64,000 bases of DNA from Heliocidaris tuberculata. Lineage: Eukaryota; Echinodermata; Echinoidea; Camarodonta; Echinometridae. A model generated the notes under the pieces. The model saw only the letters and a program-made list of their open reading frames with translations. It ran no database searches and was not told where the DNA came from. Shown in pieces: positions 1 through 12,600 of this stretch. The DNA lies in assembly GCA_025618425.1 (NCBI GenBank), contig CM046833.1, positions 5,011,207 through 5,075,206 of the forward strand, read 5' to 3'. Position numbers and translations under genes: made by a program. The stretch's first letter is position 1. The number at the start of each line of letters is the position of its first letter.

Positions 1-41
1 TTTTTGCGAATATCTGAAGGAAAAGGGGCTATTTAAAGGAG
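1..41 (+). CDS. Possible 3' end of an exon at the window edge (speculative)
   Basis: The first 41 bases are open in one frame (FCEYLKEKGLFKG) and stop at a good donor (G|GTGAGT) in phase 1. That is the phase used by the ectodomain exons of the receptor loci downstream, and a Cys followed by a short strand would fit the end of an Ig exon of locus A. The piece is too short to classify, and a donor-like sequence can arise by chance. It is offered only as a possible upstream exon. Confidence 0.18.
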
Positions 42-148
42 GTGAGTACCGGTACATTGTCCCGGTACATTTTGTAGATATAGTCTATGTGCACAACTTT
101 ATAGATCTACATAAACTTTCCTCATTTACAAAGGGATAGGTAATAATA

Positions 149-292
149 ATAATATTGACTGGCTTATCTTTCGGGAGATGCAGGAAATGTTGCCCTTACT
201 GAGATAATATTGACCTCGTCTTCGACTCGGTCAATATTATTTCAGGGCGGGCAACATTTCCTGGTATCTCCCTCAAGGCCAGTCAATATTAT
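149..292. mobile_element. Nested palindromic MITE (144 bp)
   Basis: The 144 bp form an almost complete hairpin: the left arm starts ATAATATTGACTGGC, the right arm ends with its complement, and both carry AGGAAATGTTGCCC. A second, smaller hairpin (204-240) repeats the terminal ATAATATTGAC in the loop, so this motif occurs four times in mirror order. No coding capacity. A non-autonomous DNA element is the likeliest reading; the superfamily is not identified. Confidence 0.7.
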
Positions 293-1480
293 ATAAATAT
301 ACCTGTATGGTTAAACATGATCCAGACTATTAAAAAGGGAAGGCGGGGGCTGGCGGGGAAAGACAGGATTCAGGGCAGGATGGTACTGGTCAGGCCCAAC
401 TATTTAGTTATTCATTATATCACAAAGTATATGAAAAAACATAATATAAACTATGTGTTCTTTTTACATATCAGGTTTGGTTGTTTGACAATTTTTATCT
501 GGATTTTTTTTCAAAGTATTGATTTAGATAACTATAAACGATTCACAAGTAATACAAAATTGAGGCCAGTCTATTGCATAGGCGTAAGTGCACAATTTTG
601 CGGGGGGGGGGGGGGGGGGCGCTGATGTCGCTTGCCGGAATATCAACTTTCCAGTTTTCAAAAAAAGATAATTTACCATAGTAAAATAATGTTTTTTCGA
701 TATTCATATATCATATTTGTAATAGTAAGGTAATATTCATTTGTTTTTCACTAGTGTGCAAACAGTTTTACATTAAATAATGATAGAGTGGGAGAGAGAG
801 AGATTTTACTGGGAAAATGAATAATCGCAGTCATGGCATAGATTGACATGGATTACATTTTTAATAATATCTGTGCAAAATGACAAAAGTATTTTTAAAA
901 ATGCGATGTGATATAAATGATAGAAATAACAAAGAGCTAAATTACTCAGAAATTAGAATATTGCGCGGGGGGGGGGGGGATCTGCATTATACTTCAAGTT
1001 CATCATGACTCCCAATGTAAACTTAAATGTTCGTGAAAGGAGCATCATCATGCATTCTTTTATATCTACCACACACATCACTGACTTTTATTACTGTTTG
1101 CAGAGGTTTATTACTGTACTTTCATTCACAAACTAAACAAAATGTATTTCATCAAATTCATGTCATTCGGTAATTCATTGGATAGGGAAGGCCTACAGTA
1201 ACTAGGAAGGAATAATTGTAATATCGTTCATATTCCCCGATGCAATCGTACAGTGAGTCTGTGATCCTTTTTGAAGGCAAATTTCTTTGTTTCTGAGAGG
1301 TATTTCGATTTCAAATATAAGATATGTCATGTGTAAATTAGTCACATGTTAACCTTAAATATCATGTATTCGCAGTCTGTGTTATACTGACACAACTGGA
1401 AAAAAAAAAAAAATATATATATATATATATCTTTACGGTTATTATATGGTAATATGTTTGTATGGTTAAACATGATATTT
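293..1480. other. Non-coding stretch, no gene recognised
   Basis: AT-rich sequence without a supportable exon. It contains an 18-G run (602-619) and a 13-G run (967-979), each followed by decayed pieces of the dispersed repeat seen intact at 1920-3120, and a TA microsatellite (about 1412-1430). The short open frame at 317-625 runs into the G tract and has no recognisable domain. Confidence 0.6.
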
Positions 1481-1690
1481 CAATCTCACTCAGGCCCGTC
1501 GGAGCCGCTACGGATGGTACGGAATTGACCGTACCACTTTTCAGCCTAAAACAGAAAAAGAAAAAAGAGAGAGATAGAGAGGGAGCAGAAAAGAGAAAGA
1601 GAAAGTGAGAGAATGAGAGAGAGAGGGGGGGGGGGGGGGGGGGAGAAGACAAGAGAAGGGAAAAGAGGAGAGAAGGTGGGAGGGTGATAA
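1481..1690. repeat. Purine-rich low-complexity tract with repeat fragment
   Basis: A short piece resembling a dispersed repeat end (CAGGCCCGTCGGAGCC) is followed by about 130 bp of GA/G-rich sequence that includes a long G run around 1627-1642. The antisense frames are Ser/Phe/Leu/Pro-rich artefacts of this composition. Confidence 0.6.
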
Positions 1691-1919
1691 ATGTCATGAT
1701 CATAAGCTGATCGTAGGCTTATCACCAGCTTAATGGAAGAACAGGAACATCTAAGTGACTTTGCCCTTTTCCCCATTATTATGAAACGCATTATCACATA
1801 AACCGAAGAACAGTATAATGCCACAAAACTTGATCATCCGATCGGAAATCTTAAAAATAATATCCTCAAGAAAGTGATAAAGAAGGAAAGGAAAAGGGGA
1901 AGAAAGAAAAAGAAGGACA

Positions 1920-3120
1920 AATATGACAATTTTTTTTGCTCGCTCGCTTCGTTGGAAAGTTGATATTTGGGCAAAAGGCGTCCCCCTTCGTCAATCGGCT
2001 GAAGCCTCCCCCCCCCCCCCCCCGAGGATTTTCAAAGTTCCGATATTCAGGCAACCACCATATTCGGGCAGCAAAATGAGGTGCGAGATTCCAAGATAAT
2101 AATATAACTTCTGAATGTAACTTCTGTACATTTTCACTACGAAAACTTACAAGAATTAAAAAATTACAAAATTTAGAAACTGAAAAGTTGATATTCGGGC
2201 AAAAGGCGCCCCCCTTCAGCAAAGTTCCTATATTCGGGCAACCACCGCTTCATATTCGGGCAACGAGGAGAAAGAATATCCACATATTTGGGCAGCAAGG
2301 TTCCCAGATAATGATGTAACTTCTGAATGTAACTTCTGTACATTTTCACTACGAAAACTTAAAAAAATGCTCGCTCGCTTCGCTCGCTCGCAAAAATTTA
2401 GAAATTGAAAAGTTGTTATTCGGGCAAAAGGCTTTCCCTTCGGCAAAGTTCCGATATTCGGGCAACCACCACTTCATATTCGGGCAGCAAAGTGAGGTGC
2501 CAGAATATCCTCATATTTGGGCAGCGAGGTTTCAAGATAATTATGTACCTTCTGTACATTTTCTCTACGCTTAATTAAAAAATTACAAAAATCTAGAAAA
2601 TGAAAAGTTGATATTGGTGCAAAAGGCGTCCCCCTTTGGCAATGGGCTGCAGCCCCCCTCCCCCGAGGATTTTCAAGTTCCGATATTCGGCCACCACTTC
2701 ATATTCAGGCAGCGAGGAGAAAGAATATCCACATATTTGGGCAGCGAGGTTCCGAGATAATTATTTAACTTTTGTAAGTAACTTCTGTACATTTTCTCTA
2801 CGAAAAGTTTTTTTTTAATTTTCTCGCTCGCTTTGCTCGCTCGCACACATTTTGAAATTGAAAAGTTGATATTCGGGCAAAAGGCGTCAGCCCCCTCCTT
2901 CCGATAATGGTCCCGTATGATCAAGATCTCTACATCTGTAATTTTCTTTTCTTATTATTAGGGGGAGGGTTAGGGTGCAGCATTATTGTTTGGGTTTCAC
3001 ACCCCCCCCCCCCTCCCCATTCAAAATGTTCCCTTACAACCACACGAGGGGTTCTGTCCCTTGGAATCCCGCTTGGGGTTTCACCCCAGACCCCCACTGA
3101 AAACGTACCACTTTAAAATT
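1920..3120. repeat. Tandem array of a dispersed repeat (about 200-260 bp units)
   Basis: Four to five imperfect head-to-tail copies. Each unit holds, in order, a GCTCGCTTCGCTCGC-type motif (about 1938, 2369, 2822), AAATTGAAAAGTTGATATTCGGGCAAAAGGCG in variant form, a C-rich run, TTCCGATATTCGGGCAACCACC, CAGATAATTATGTAACTTCTG and TACATTTTCACTACGAAAA. The final copy ends in a distinct tail (2960-3120). Another array of the same family is at 14340-15365. The minus-strand frames of the copies read similar peptides, which could be a decayed coding region or a by-product of similarity; no domain is recognised. Confidence 0.75.
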
Positions 3121-3320
3121 CCTTCCGACGAGCCTGATCTCACTTATATTTCAACTACACTTTTATGCAGTCAGCATTAACATGACAGCGTACTCATAAC
3201 ATAATTTGAAAAGTGCTGTCACACAGTCTACGGATAGTGAATCAAAGGACCATTACTTCTCAGGAAATCCTTATTGGTGAGGAAATAAAATAAGATAAAT
3301 TTTGTTCCAAATAATTGCAG

Positions 3321-3650
3321 TACCACCTGAAGGTCTGACCGTTACTAACCTTGGAGATGGAGAAACGATATTGAATGGGTCCTTGAGCGTCAGGGCAGGC
3401 ATCAACACGACAATAACGTGTCAAACCAATACATCGGTCAAACCAGCCGTTAGCTTGGAATGGAACACTCCTAAAGGATGGGGAAATTACCTACAGTTAC
3501 ATGGCGTGGAGAAGGTGAATGGGACATATAGTCTGTTCGTACCTTTTGTGACAATATCGTTTTTACCGACAAAGGCTGATAATGGAAAGGAATTGACGTG
3601 CATAACGATATCAAAAGGAATTCAAAAATCAATCTTAATTGATGTGTCAG
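3321..3650 (+). CDS. Locus A exon: Ig-like domain
   Basis: A 330-bp, phase 1-1 exon bounded by ATAATTGCAG| and G|GTAAGA. It encodes 110 residues with the Ig core Cys34, Trp48 (SLEWN) and Cys94 in the typical DNGKELTC F-strand context. There are four N-glycosylation sequons (N19, N29, N37, N67). Length and layout match a C2/I-type Ig domain encoded by a single exon. The exon in locus C at 34034-34188/40468-40589 is a clear paralogue (shared CQTN.SVKPAV.LEW and K...K.LTC). Confidence 0.8.
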
Positions 3651-6600
3651 GTAAGAACACTGGAAATCGATTTCACCATACAAAGTAGGGCTGCACAAAT
3701 ATCTTTATGTTTATCTTCTGAAAGGTTTGATCATGGAAAAAAAATATCCGAGAACTTTTTTGTATGGAAAACGAGAGTCTTTTATTCAACAAAAAATGTA
3801 ACTTTCATAATTGCACAATTCAAAGTTTCAAACATTTATTACCTTAAAAAAGAGCCAAGCAAAATATTTGGTATACTCTAAATTCGCTTTTATGCACCAT
3901 TTTCTGTTGCACAGAGTGTAATAGAGTGTACGTTGAACATGTTAAAAATGTGTTGACAGCCGTGCTCTCCTTTTGATTTATCAAATCTGACCTTGCAAAA
4001 ATATGTGCCTTTTGCTCTTTCATGATGTACTCCAAATTATGCATTATAAGTACGATAATGTGATAAGAATATGAGATAACTAGTAAAAAAGAAAGAAAGA
4101 AGAAAACAAATTTAATAGTTAATGTCTGCAAATTTTGAGGTTGTATCATTAATTTGAATGACAAAGTCTTGGGCACTATAGGCATAATAATATATTTTGT
4201 GGCAAGCATTAAATGAAAGGCCTCTATCATAAGCCCTAAAAGAAGTAAAACAACACGAATAATCCCGAATGTGCACCAACACTTATTCATGCAAGGGTAG
4301 TAAATCGAATCAAATGATTTTTTTTCCAATGCATTAAAACATTACAACAATACTTTAGAAAACTAATAGACAATAATAATTATAGAGGCAGAGTCATACA
4401 GAAGTATACAAGAGCCTTATTAAAGATGTAGGCCTTCTGCACATCCATTCATTAGAAATAAATTAAAGAACATGGCCTGCATAATAAGATCATTAATACA
4501 ATTTAATTAGACAGTGGTGATTTCATTTTATTATTTTTTTTATTTTTTATCTTTTTAATTTTTTTACAGTATGGGAATGACGCTGCATAGTTTAATCACT
4601 TTAGATTTAACTGGCTTATGTTTTAACGAAGGAACTGGACAGTGGAGCGTATGCTTTAAACTAACACAAACACTGAACACATACGGCTTATGAACCTCTA
4701 GGTGGTTGCATTCAGACTCACCGAGGCGTAGATTGAGTTCAGTTATAGCAGGCTGATACATAGTTATTTTAGATGTTTAGATTAGTCGGAAATTATGATT
4801 TTTTTTTTTGATTTTTTTTTTTAGCTTCCTTTCCATAACGTTTACAGTAGAAATGACTCCTTTTCATGCGGAAAAAAGAAAGAAAAGAAAAAGTAGAGAC
4901 AGTTTTGGCTGTTGAGGTCATTTTCGGATTTCTTTTCCCCAGAATCTAAGGCGAATAATGAATCACTTAAGGACACAACGACGACAAGTTCTGTAGGCAT
5001 TACAGCCTCATTGATTGCAACCGAAATCTTTACTACTTCTGGTAAGAGAATGATAGTGTTAAGTTTCATAACTTAGTTTTCCCGTAGAGACTATCTTCCA
5101 CTTAAAAAAACAAAAAAACGGATAGAGCTTTCACATTTAATGGGGTTAGCATCAAAAATTTCATGACCAATCTTTCAGTGATTTCGTTCAATGTTTTATT
5201 CTCGCTTCGAATTTGGAGATCTGGGCCCCGTTGCATAAAACTTACCATTAACGGTAACTTTGCCATCAACGGTAACTCCCATGGAAACCTTGATTTTGAT
5301 TGGCTGTTGAGTGATGTTACCATGGTAGTTACCATTGATAGCAGAGTTACCATTAATGGTAAGTTTTATGCAATGGGGCCCTGATGAAACAAAAAAATAA
5401 AACAGGGGAGGTTACTTCTTTGTCTTAGTAATTGAATTGCCCTTCATACATGCCCTAGACAAACGGAAATGTCACGATGAAGCACAATGCCACAACAGCG
5501 CATAATGATGTATTATTTGCGGCTTGATTAATTAATTTCTGACTCTTAAGTCGATGGGATGGGTTAATTCAATGCAAAATTAGACTACTATTAAAACTGA
5601 TTTAATTTAGCAGACTTTAATGGTATTCCTCTGGGCGCCTTAAGAACTCTTTACAAGCGTGCGTCAAAAAATCCGTAGAATTCATTACGCAAGAAATGTT
5701 GTACGTTTGGCTATTGTAAATATTTCCAAGTGCTTCAAACATGAGATAGGTATTCAAAACCCTTCTTTTTTAATTGTAGAATTGTTGGCGGATCTTAAGG
5801 CGTATTTTAGCGTTTTTGTGTAGTAACACGAAGTTTCTCTTTCTCTTTTTGTGAAGACAATTACTTATTGATAAATAATGAGTTTGAATGTGTCATCGTT
5901 GTCGAATTTAATATTCCATTTTTTTTTTTCTGTTTTTCAATTGTTCAGAATTGTATCACTATATACAGATTTGTATACATTATGGCGTTTGGTGCGTTTG
6001 GTCAAGGGTTCGGGAGTGTCAATTTAGAGACCTTCAGCATGTTCAGTAATTGCGAGAAATCGTTGGCAACTGCATCGACATTTGATACGCCAGAAAAAAA
6101 AAATCATCCGTAGATCTATGCGACTTTTGAACCAATAATTCATAATAACGAGTATATTGGGAAAGGCAAAATATACATTACTAGGCCCATAACATGGAAA
6201 AAACGAGCCATGACCGAGATCGCTATATTGATAGGCCTACATTTTAAGGCAGTTATTTCTTTATATGCATGATAACAACAAAAAAATCACATTTCGAATT
6301 GATATTTGTGATTGCCAGTGAAAATCTATTCATTTAGTAACTCTACAATAAACTGCCTGAAAGATAAATGTATAATTTCGGTAATTTGCGCTTTTGAACG
6401 TTTTTTTTTTTTTTCTTCTTCTTCTTCTTCTTTTTTCTTTTCTTTGTCCTGATTACTCTGGATTGGACAAAATTAATGTTTAACACAAATGTAAATTATT
6501 ATGTTCATTTGTAAACCCAACTATTGTATGGTATTTCACAGTACTTATTAATAGGAATTAAGTTGAACTATTCGCTTATCTATATGTCTTAGTTGCCAAC

Positions 6601-9600
6601 TGCTCATGCTACCTTTAATACAGTGATGGAGGATATAAAACGAACCTGTTTAAGGTCAGCGGCGGCGCTCCAGGGGGGCCGGGGGTACAGTGCCCCCCAC
6701 CCTTTCAAGTACCCCAAATGTGCCCCTTTTTATCTATGAAAAGTGCCCTTTTGCATAGCTGATAAGTGCCCCTTTTCTTCGCATAGTGCCCCTTTTTCTT
6801 TCCAATAAGTGCCCTTTTTACACTGTTAAAACATGTATTAAAAAAATACAGATTAAAAAATTGTTGATTAAAAATCGCTCAACATTGGTTATAAAATGAG
6901 TGTTGCTTAAAAATGACTTTTAATCTTGCGTGGGTTAAAAAAATATTGTTGATTAAAATTATTGTTTTTAATCTTGTTGGTTACTTTGTAACCAACATTG
7001 ATTAAAAACAGTGTTCTCGGCTTTCCCGCCAAAATGATAGTGCTAACTGTCGAGACACTTTATCCTTTTGTTGGTTAAACTTTGATCAAAGTTGATTAAA
7101 ATACCGATCGCGTGACTGAACAGCGCATGGATTTGGAACAAATTTGCTGCGCGCACATCTATCGCAGAAATTGTTTGCGATGAAAATGGAAGGCGTTGTC
7201 ATTCAAGTCGCTGAATGATTGGGGACTTTCAAAGAGCTTGTCAGCGTGTTTGAAGGTGAGAAACTCTTTTCATATCTGTGATTGTTGTCTAGCTTAATCT
7301 TGGGAAGAAATAGATCTATAGTGTGATCTTTCTTTCTAATTAAAACGGCTTGGGAGCTAGTTCGACCTGCTCGATCTGGACTAGCCAGGCCACCTGGTAG
7401 ATCTACTGACTACGCCTACGGTAGCTAGGAGGTGTAGTCTACGGCCGGTGGGCCTGGCTTAGTCACGTCTAGTCCAGGTCTGAGTAGGTCGAACTTCCCA
7501 AACCGCTTAACTTAGAAAGCAAGATCACACAGTAGATCTATTTCTTTATAAGATTAAGCTAGACAACAATCACAGATATGCAAAGAGTTTCTCACGTACC
7601 AAATGATGCTAACCAACAAATGGTTAAACATTTAACCAACAATTTGTTTAAGTTTAATCAACACCAATTTAACAAATGTTGAGCAAAATACGATTAACCA
7701 ACAAATGGTTAAACATTTAACCAACAAAATAAAACTAACCAACAAATGGTTAAACATTTAACCAACAATATGTTTAAGTTTAATCAACACCGATTTAACC
7801 AACGTTGAGCGAAATACGATTAACCAACAAATGATTAAAACTTTTAATCAACCACAGGTTAAACTTTAATCAACAGGCCGTTGAATAAAGTTTTAACCTA
7901 CAAATGTGTGGTTCACCTGGTAATCCTCGGTTGATTAAAATTTTAACCAACAAGATTAAAAAATTTAATCAACGTTCTAACAGTGTATACCTTCTGATAA
8001 GTGCCCCCTTAACCTCAGAATTACTTCCCCTTATGAAATCTAATACCCCCCCTTTCGTCTAATTAGTGGCCATTTCCCGTACTAATAGCGCAATTTTTCC
8101 TTCCGATAAGTGCCCCTTTTCACTTCTGATAAGTGCCAGTTTTCCTTCGTATAACTGTGCCCTTTCTTCTTTCTGATAAATGCCCTTTTCACCTTCTGAT
8201 TAGTGCCCATTTTCCGTTCTAATAGTACAATTTTCCCTTCTTATAAGTGCCCTTTTTCACCTCTGATAAGTGACCCTTTTTCTTCGTATGACTGCCCCTT
8301 GTTCGTTCGAATAAGTGCCCTTTTCACCTTCTGATAAGTGCCCCTTTTGAGCTCAGATAAGTGTCCCCTTTGAAATCCGACATATGTCCCTGTTTTCCCC
8401 TGATTTGTGCCCATTTTCCGTTCCAATAGTGCAATTTTTCCTTATGATAAGTGCCCTTTTGAGCTCTGATAAATGCCCCTTTTCAAGTGCCCCTTTTACT
8501 TCTGATCAGTGCCCCCTTTCCTTTCTAATATTATAATTTTCCCTTTTGATAAGTGCCCCTTTTGTCTTCTGATAAGTGCCCTATACCTATATACCTATAT
8601 ATATTTAATATTTTGTACCTATATACTCCGATGTCGCTTACAAACTGTGTCCTAAAGTCCACAAAAGAGCCATATACCTAGCTCCAAATAATCACAGAGG
8701 CTTCATAATAATAGATTCCCCTACTGATATCAGCACAATGAGAGGCAGTGGAGCAGGGGGCAGGAGGGGCACAATTCCCTAAATTATACAAGAATGAGCA
8801 GTGCCCCTAAATCATAACAGGAAGGGGGACAATTTTTTCTAATTTTTTTACAAAACTCGCTCGCTACTCTTGCTCGCATTTACCATTGCTTTCTTATCAT
8901 ATTAGGAAAATCGCTGCTATTCAAAATATCTTGAATATTTTGCTCGCTCGCTCGCAAATGAATGATCAGACCATTACACTCAACTGCAAAGTAGTTTTCA
9001 TCTAGAACCATGTTAAGACATAAACAATAATGTGTCGAAAATGATCCTCGATAGTGTATTAATCAGAATGTAGCGGTATACTAATGTCTCAAAGTGGCAT
9101 TTTCCGCCTTGTTTTCACCCTTTGTAGGTGCCCCCTTTCCCCAAAAGTGCCCTTTTTTGTTGATGCCCCCCCCCCACTTTGCAAGACGCCCGCCGTACCT
9201 GATCATATCCCTGTTTATGACAATCTATAGGAAGTAGAGAACTTACATCGCAGTTCAAAAAGTGGCCTATCATCGGGGGTGTCTTGTCCCTCCTTCTAAT
9301 CATTGTAGTCACGATGGTCATTACCGCATTCTGCTTTAAATACAAGAAAGGTAAGTCTTCATTTCTAAAGCTCCTTTTACACATCGTTGGTTCAGACGGC
9401 GGTTCATGGCGGTTCGACCATCCGCCATGCTCCGCCGAGGAATAAGTTAACACCGTATTCAATCCCTAGTCATCCGTCACTCATCCGCAATGATTCGTGA
9501 GGCCCGCGAGGAACCGCCAAAAAAAATCAAACAAGTTTAATTTTCCGTGGCGGTTTGAAATGGACCGTTGGCAACGTTAATCAGCCAGTCATATTTTCCT

Positions 9601-12600
9601 CCCGGACCCTCACGATATGACCACGGTAGCGACACAGAGGTGGCGGAGCAAACACGGAGGCAACACGATCTCACCAAGGAACTACAAGGTGGCACTGCGG
9701 TTGATGTCGGAAACTCCGTATCGACTCCGCCGCCTTCCAGGGATGCTCCGTGGCTTTCCGCAAATTCCGCGTTACTGCCGTGTTAATCTTCACAAAGCGC
9801 TGAGAGCATATTCACACCGCGTTCAAGGCCTTCCGCCATTGCTTGGACACGGTTCACGGCGATTTGAGAACCGCCTTGAACTGCCGTCTAAACCGCCGAT
9901 TTGTCAAAGGGGCTTTACACTCTGCTTTCATCGTGAACATAAAATCAATGCGCCAGTAAAACCCATTGAAAAAACTTCAACATGCCGGGGCTGAGTATCA
10001 AAGATTGACTGGTGAAATGTCATGGCGGTACTGACGAAAACCGTAACGTACAAGATGTAATATTCTCTCTCTCTCTCTCTCCCTTTCTGTGTTTTTTTTG
10101 TTTGTTTGTTTTTGTTTTTATTATTTTGAAATTCACGTTTTTATGACGTATTCGTTCAAGTCTTGTTCTTGCACTTAGAGCATCCTATTGTGAAGCGTGT
10201 TACGGGATAAGGGTATTTTTTTTAGTTATATGTCAATATCATGTGATGGTGTGATTTTTTATTTTTTTTTTATTTTTTATTTATTTTTTTTTTTTTTAGG
10301 GGGGAGGGATGGGGGATGGGGTTGGGTATGCTTTACATTTTGCATTGGAATTCCTCAACAATTCAATATACATTTTAATAAAACAAAAATTCCGGACAGG
10401 CAAACTTTCTCATGAATCTGAATCTACGCCAAGTGCATTTGAATTAGCGACTCAAAGTAGAGGTGCTTTGCCATCCATCCCGATCAACCACTCAAGTCAA
10501 CCACCATTGCTTACCATTCATCATCCGCCGTCAACTGGTGAATCACATCGGCCAAGACCTGATATTCCGGAGCGCATGTTGGTACCTGCTGCCGACGATA
10601 CCTCTGAAGGATTATCGATAGGAGCACAAAGCAGGATGAGTGGTATTTACGCTGAGGTAAGTTTAGCTTTAAAGACTGGTTCGTTTGGTGTAAGAAACTA
10701 TAAAGGGTGGCAGAAAATTGTATTTGATCCGATTTCTTTTTCGTCGCCTCTTTCTTTGTGGAGGATTCGTGGTCTATTTAGCGGAGTCAAACGACTGTGG
10801 ATCACAAGCACGAGGCTCAAACCCTGCCACAGCATAAAGGTTTTTTTGACATGTACATGATGTGTGAAATATATTACTCAAGCTTTTGCAAGGCGTGTAG
10901 AGATATTATTAAATATGTGCTACTCGCTGTACAAGAACGAGATATTATTTTAACTGCATTTAAAATAATGCATTATATCATATTTGTATTCTTGTCAAGA
11001 CTACAAAGCACATGATAAATAAACAGTAGGTCCCTTTCTTTTAAGATGTACCTACACGAAATAATAAACCAATTTGATTATTTAGGCTTCAAAATATCTT
11101 CAGAGTTACGAGCCATTCTGTTTACCTTTTACACTCTGAGAAAATAATAATATAATACATAAATAATAAATAATAAATAATAATGTAACTTACTTCATAC
11201 AAAACACTACGAGCACATAACCCACCCCCTCGTATGGAACATGGTAACCTTCCCCCCTCTGTGTGTGTTTTTTTTTTTTTTTAAATCTCCTTCAATGAAT
11301 ATTGTCAACCTATTTCCACTGATTTTTTTTTCACAGATTCTGAAAGTTGAATATTATATCAATGTTTAGTTCGTCTCTTTGTTTTTGATAGGTTTTGGCA
11401 ATCGTTCATAATGGTTCCAGTAATGGCATACACCTGATCTGAAGCGAACATTTTAAAAAAAAAGGTTTTAATATCCTGATTACAGGGGAAACCGGTATAG
11501 AATCCCATGGCGTTGGTAATTTTGAAAGTAATATTAGGATGATCGACTTGTTAAAACATAATCATCAATATCGGATAATTCCTCCGATGATATATCAAAA
11601 CATACAAAATAATAAATGCTGCTGTAGCGTATACAAAAAAAGTATAAATTTAGAATAGATTGCCAGAAATATAACGAAACTGTGATACTGTTGACAGCTT
11701 TAAAACACGTCTTAAAACATTTTTTTTTCAATATTAACTGCTGACTAGAGGAAGAATGTTGAGCATATCTTACTCTTCTCCAGCTTCTCTATCCTCTTTC
11801 CATTCTCACTCTATATTACAGTGCATAGGGACATATTGTGATATGAGCTTTATATAAATATGGTATATTATTATCATTGTAAAAAAAGGAATTAAAAAAA
11901 CTCATGATGCTTCATTTTCTTCCAGCCTAGAGATACTAACCAGATGTACGCTGTCGTAAACAAAACATCAAATAAAAGAAACGTACCACATGTCTACAAA
12001 TCGTCAACACACGGCTCGGTAAATGACATTATAATTATTTGTCGTGATTTTTCAAAGTGTGAATGGGGATGGTGGGAAAAAGGAAAGTGAAAATTGGGAT
12101 CTGAGACTAATGAATGATACGATCTCAATTCAGTCATATTCCATTTGAAAAAAAAAAACATATAAATGTGATTCATTTGATTCATTATTATCTTTTGTCC
12201 TGCTCCAAAGAAAAAGAAAAGAACACACTTACCATAAGTTATAACGAATTTCTTGATTCCGACCATGACATCTGGAAGCTTCAAATGAATGACAATTCTT
12301 TATACGCAAAAAACGCAAAACCTGCTGGTAAAAAATTTTCTTTTTTGTAGAATAGTGAATTGCAGCTTAAAGGAGTAAGTGAACTATTAAGTAATCACAT
12401 TTCTTTAATAGAAATAAATGGTCCAAACAGAATCTTTGAACCATTTTCATGTTAACTAAAATACCTTTAGACGTTAATGAATTAAACATATATAAATTAT
12501 GCGTCTGTCATCTTCTGTTTTTTTTTTTTTTTTTTTTTTTTTTGCAATTTGTCTATGGAAGGCTGAATATGCTATCGTCGACAGAAAAAAAGGCCGGAGG

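Noticed and set aside
317..625. 102-codon plus-strand frame next to the first palindrome
   Set aside because: Ends in a poly-Gly artefact of the G run; no domain, splice site or conservation cue.
1362..1824. Overlapping minus-strand frames rich in Ser, Pro, Phe
   Set aside because: Produced by GA/G low-complexity sequence read antisense.
5868..6113. Plus frame with MAFGAFGQGFGSVN, possible exon after TTGTTCAG
   Set aside because: The frame compatible with a phase 1 acceptor hits a stop, and the other frame has no supporting splice sites or domain.
8241..8426. Minus-strand frame with GTYQKVKRG repeats
   Set aside because: Translation of the GTGCCCC minisatellite.
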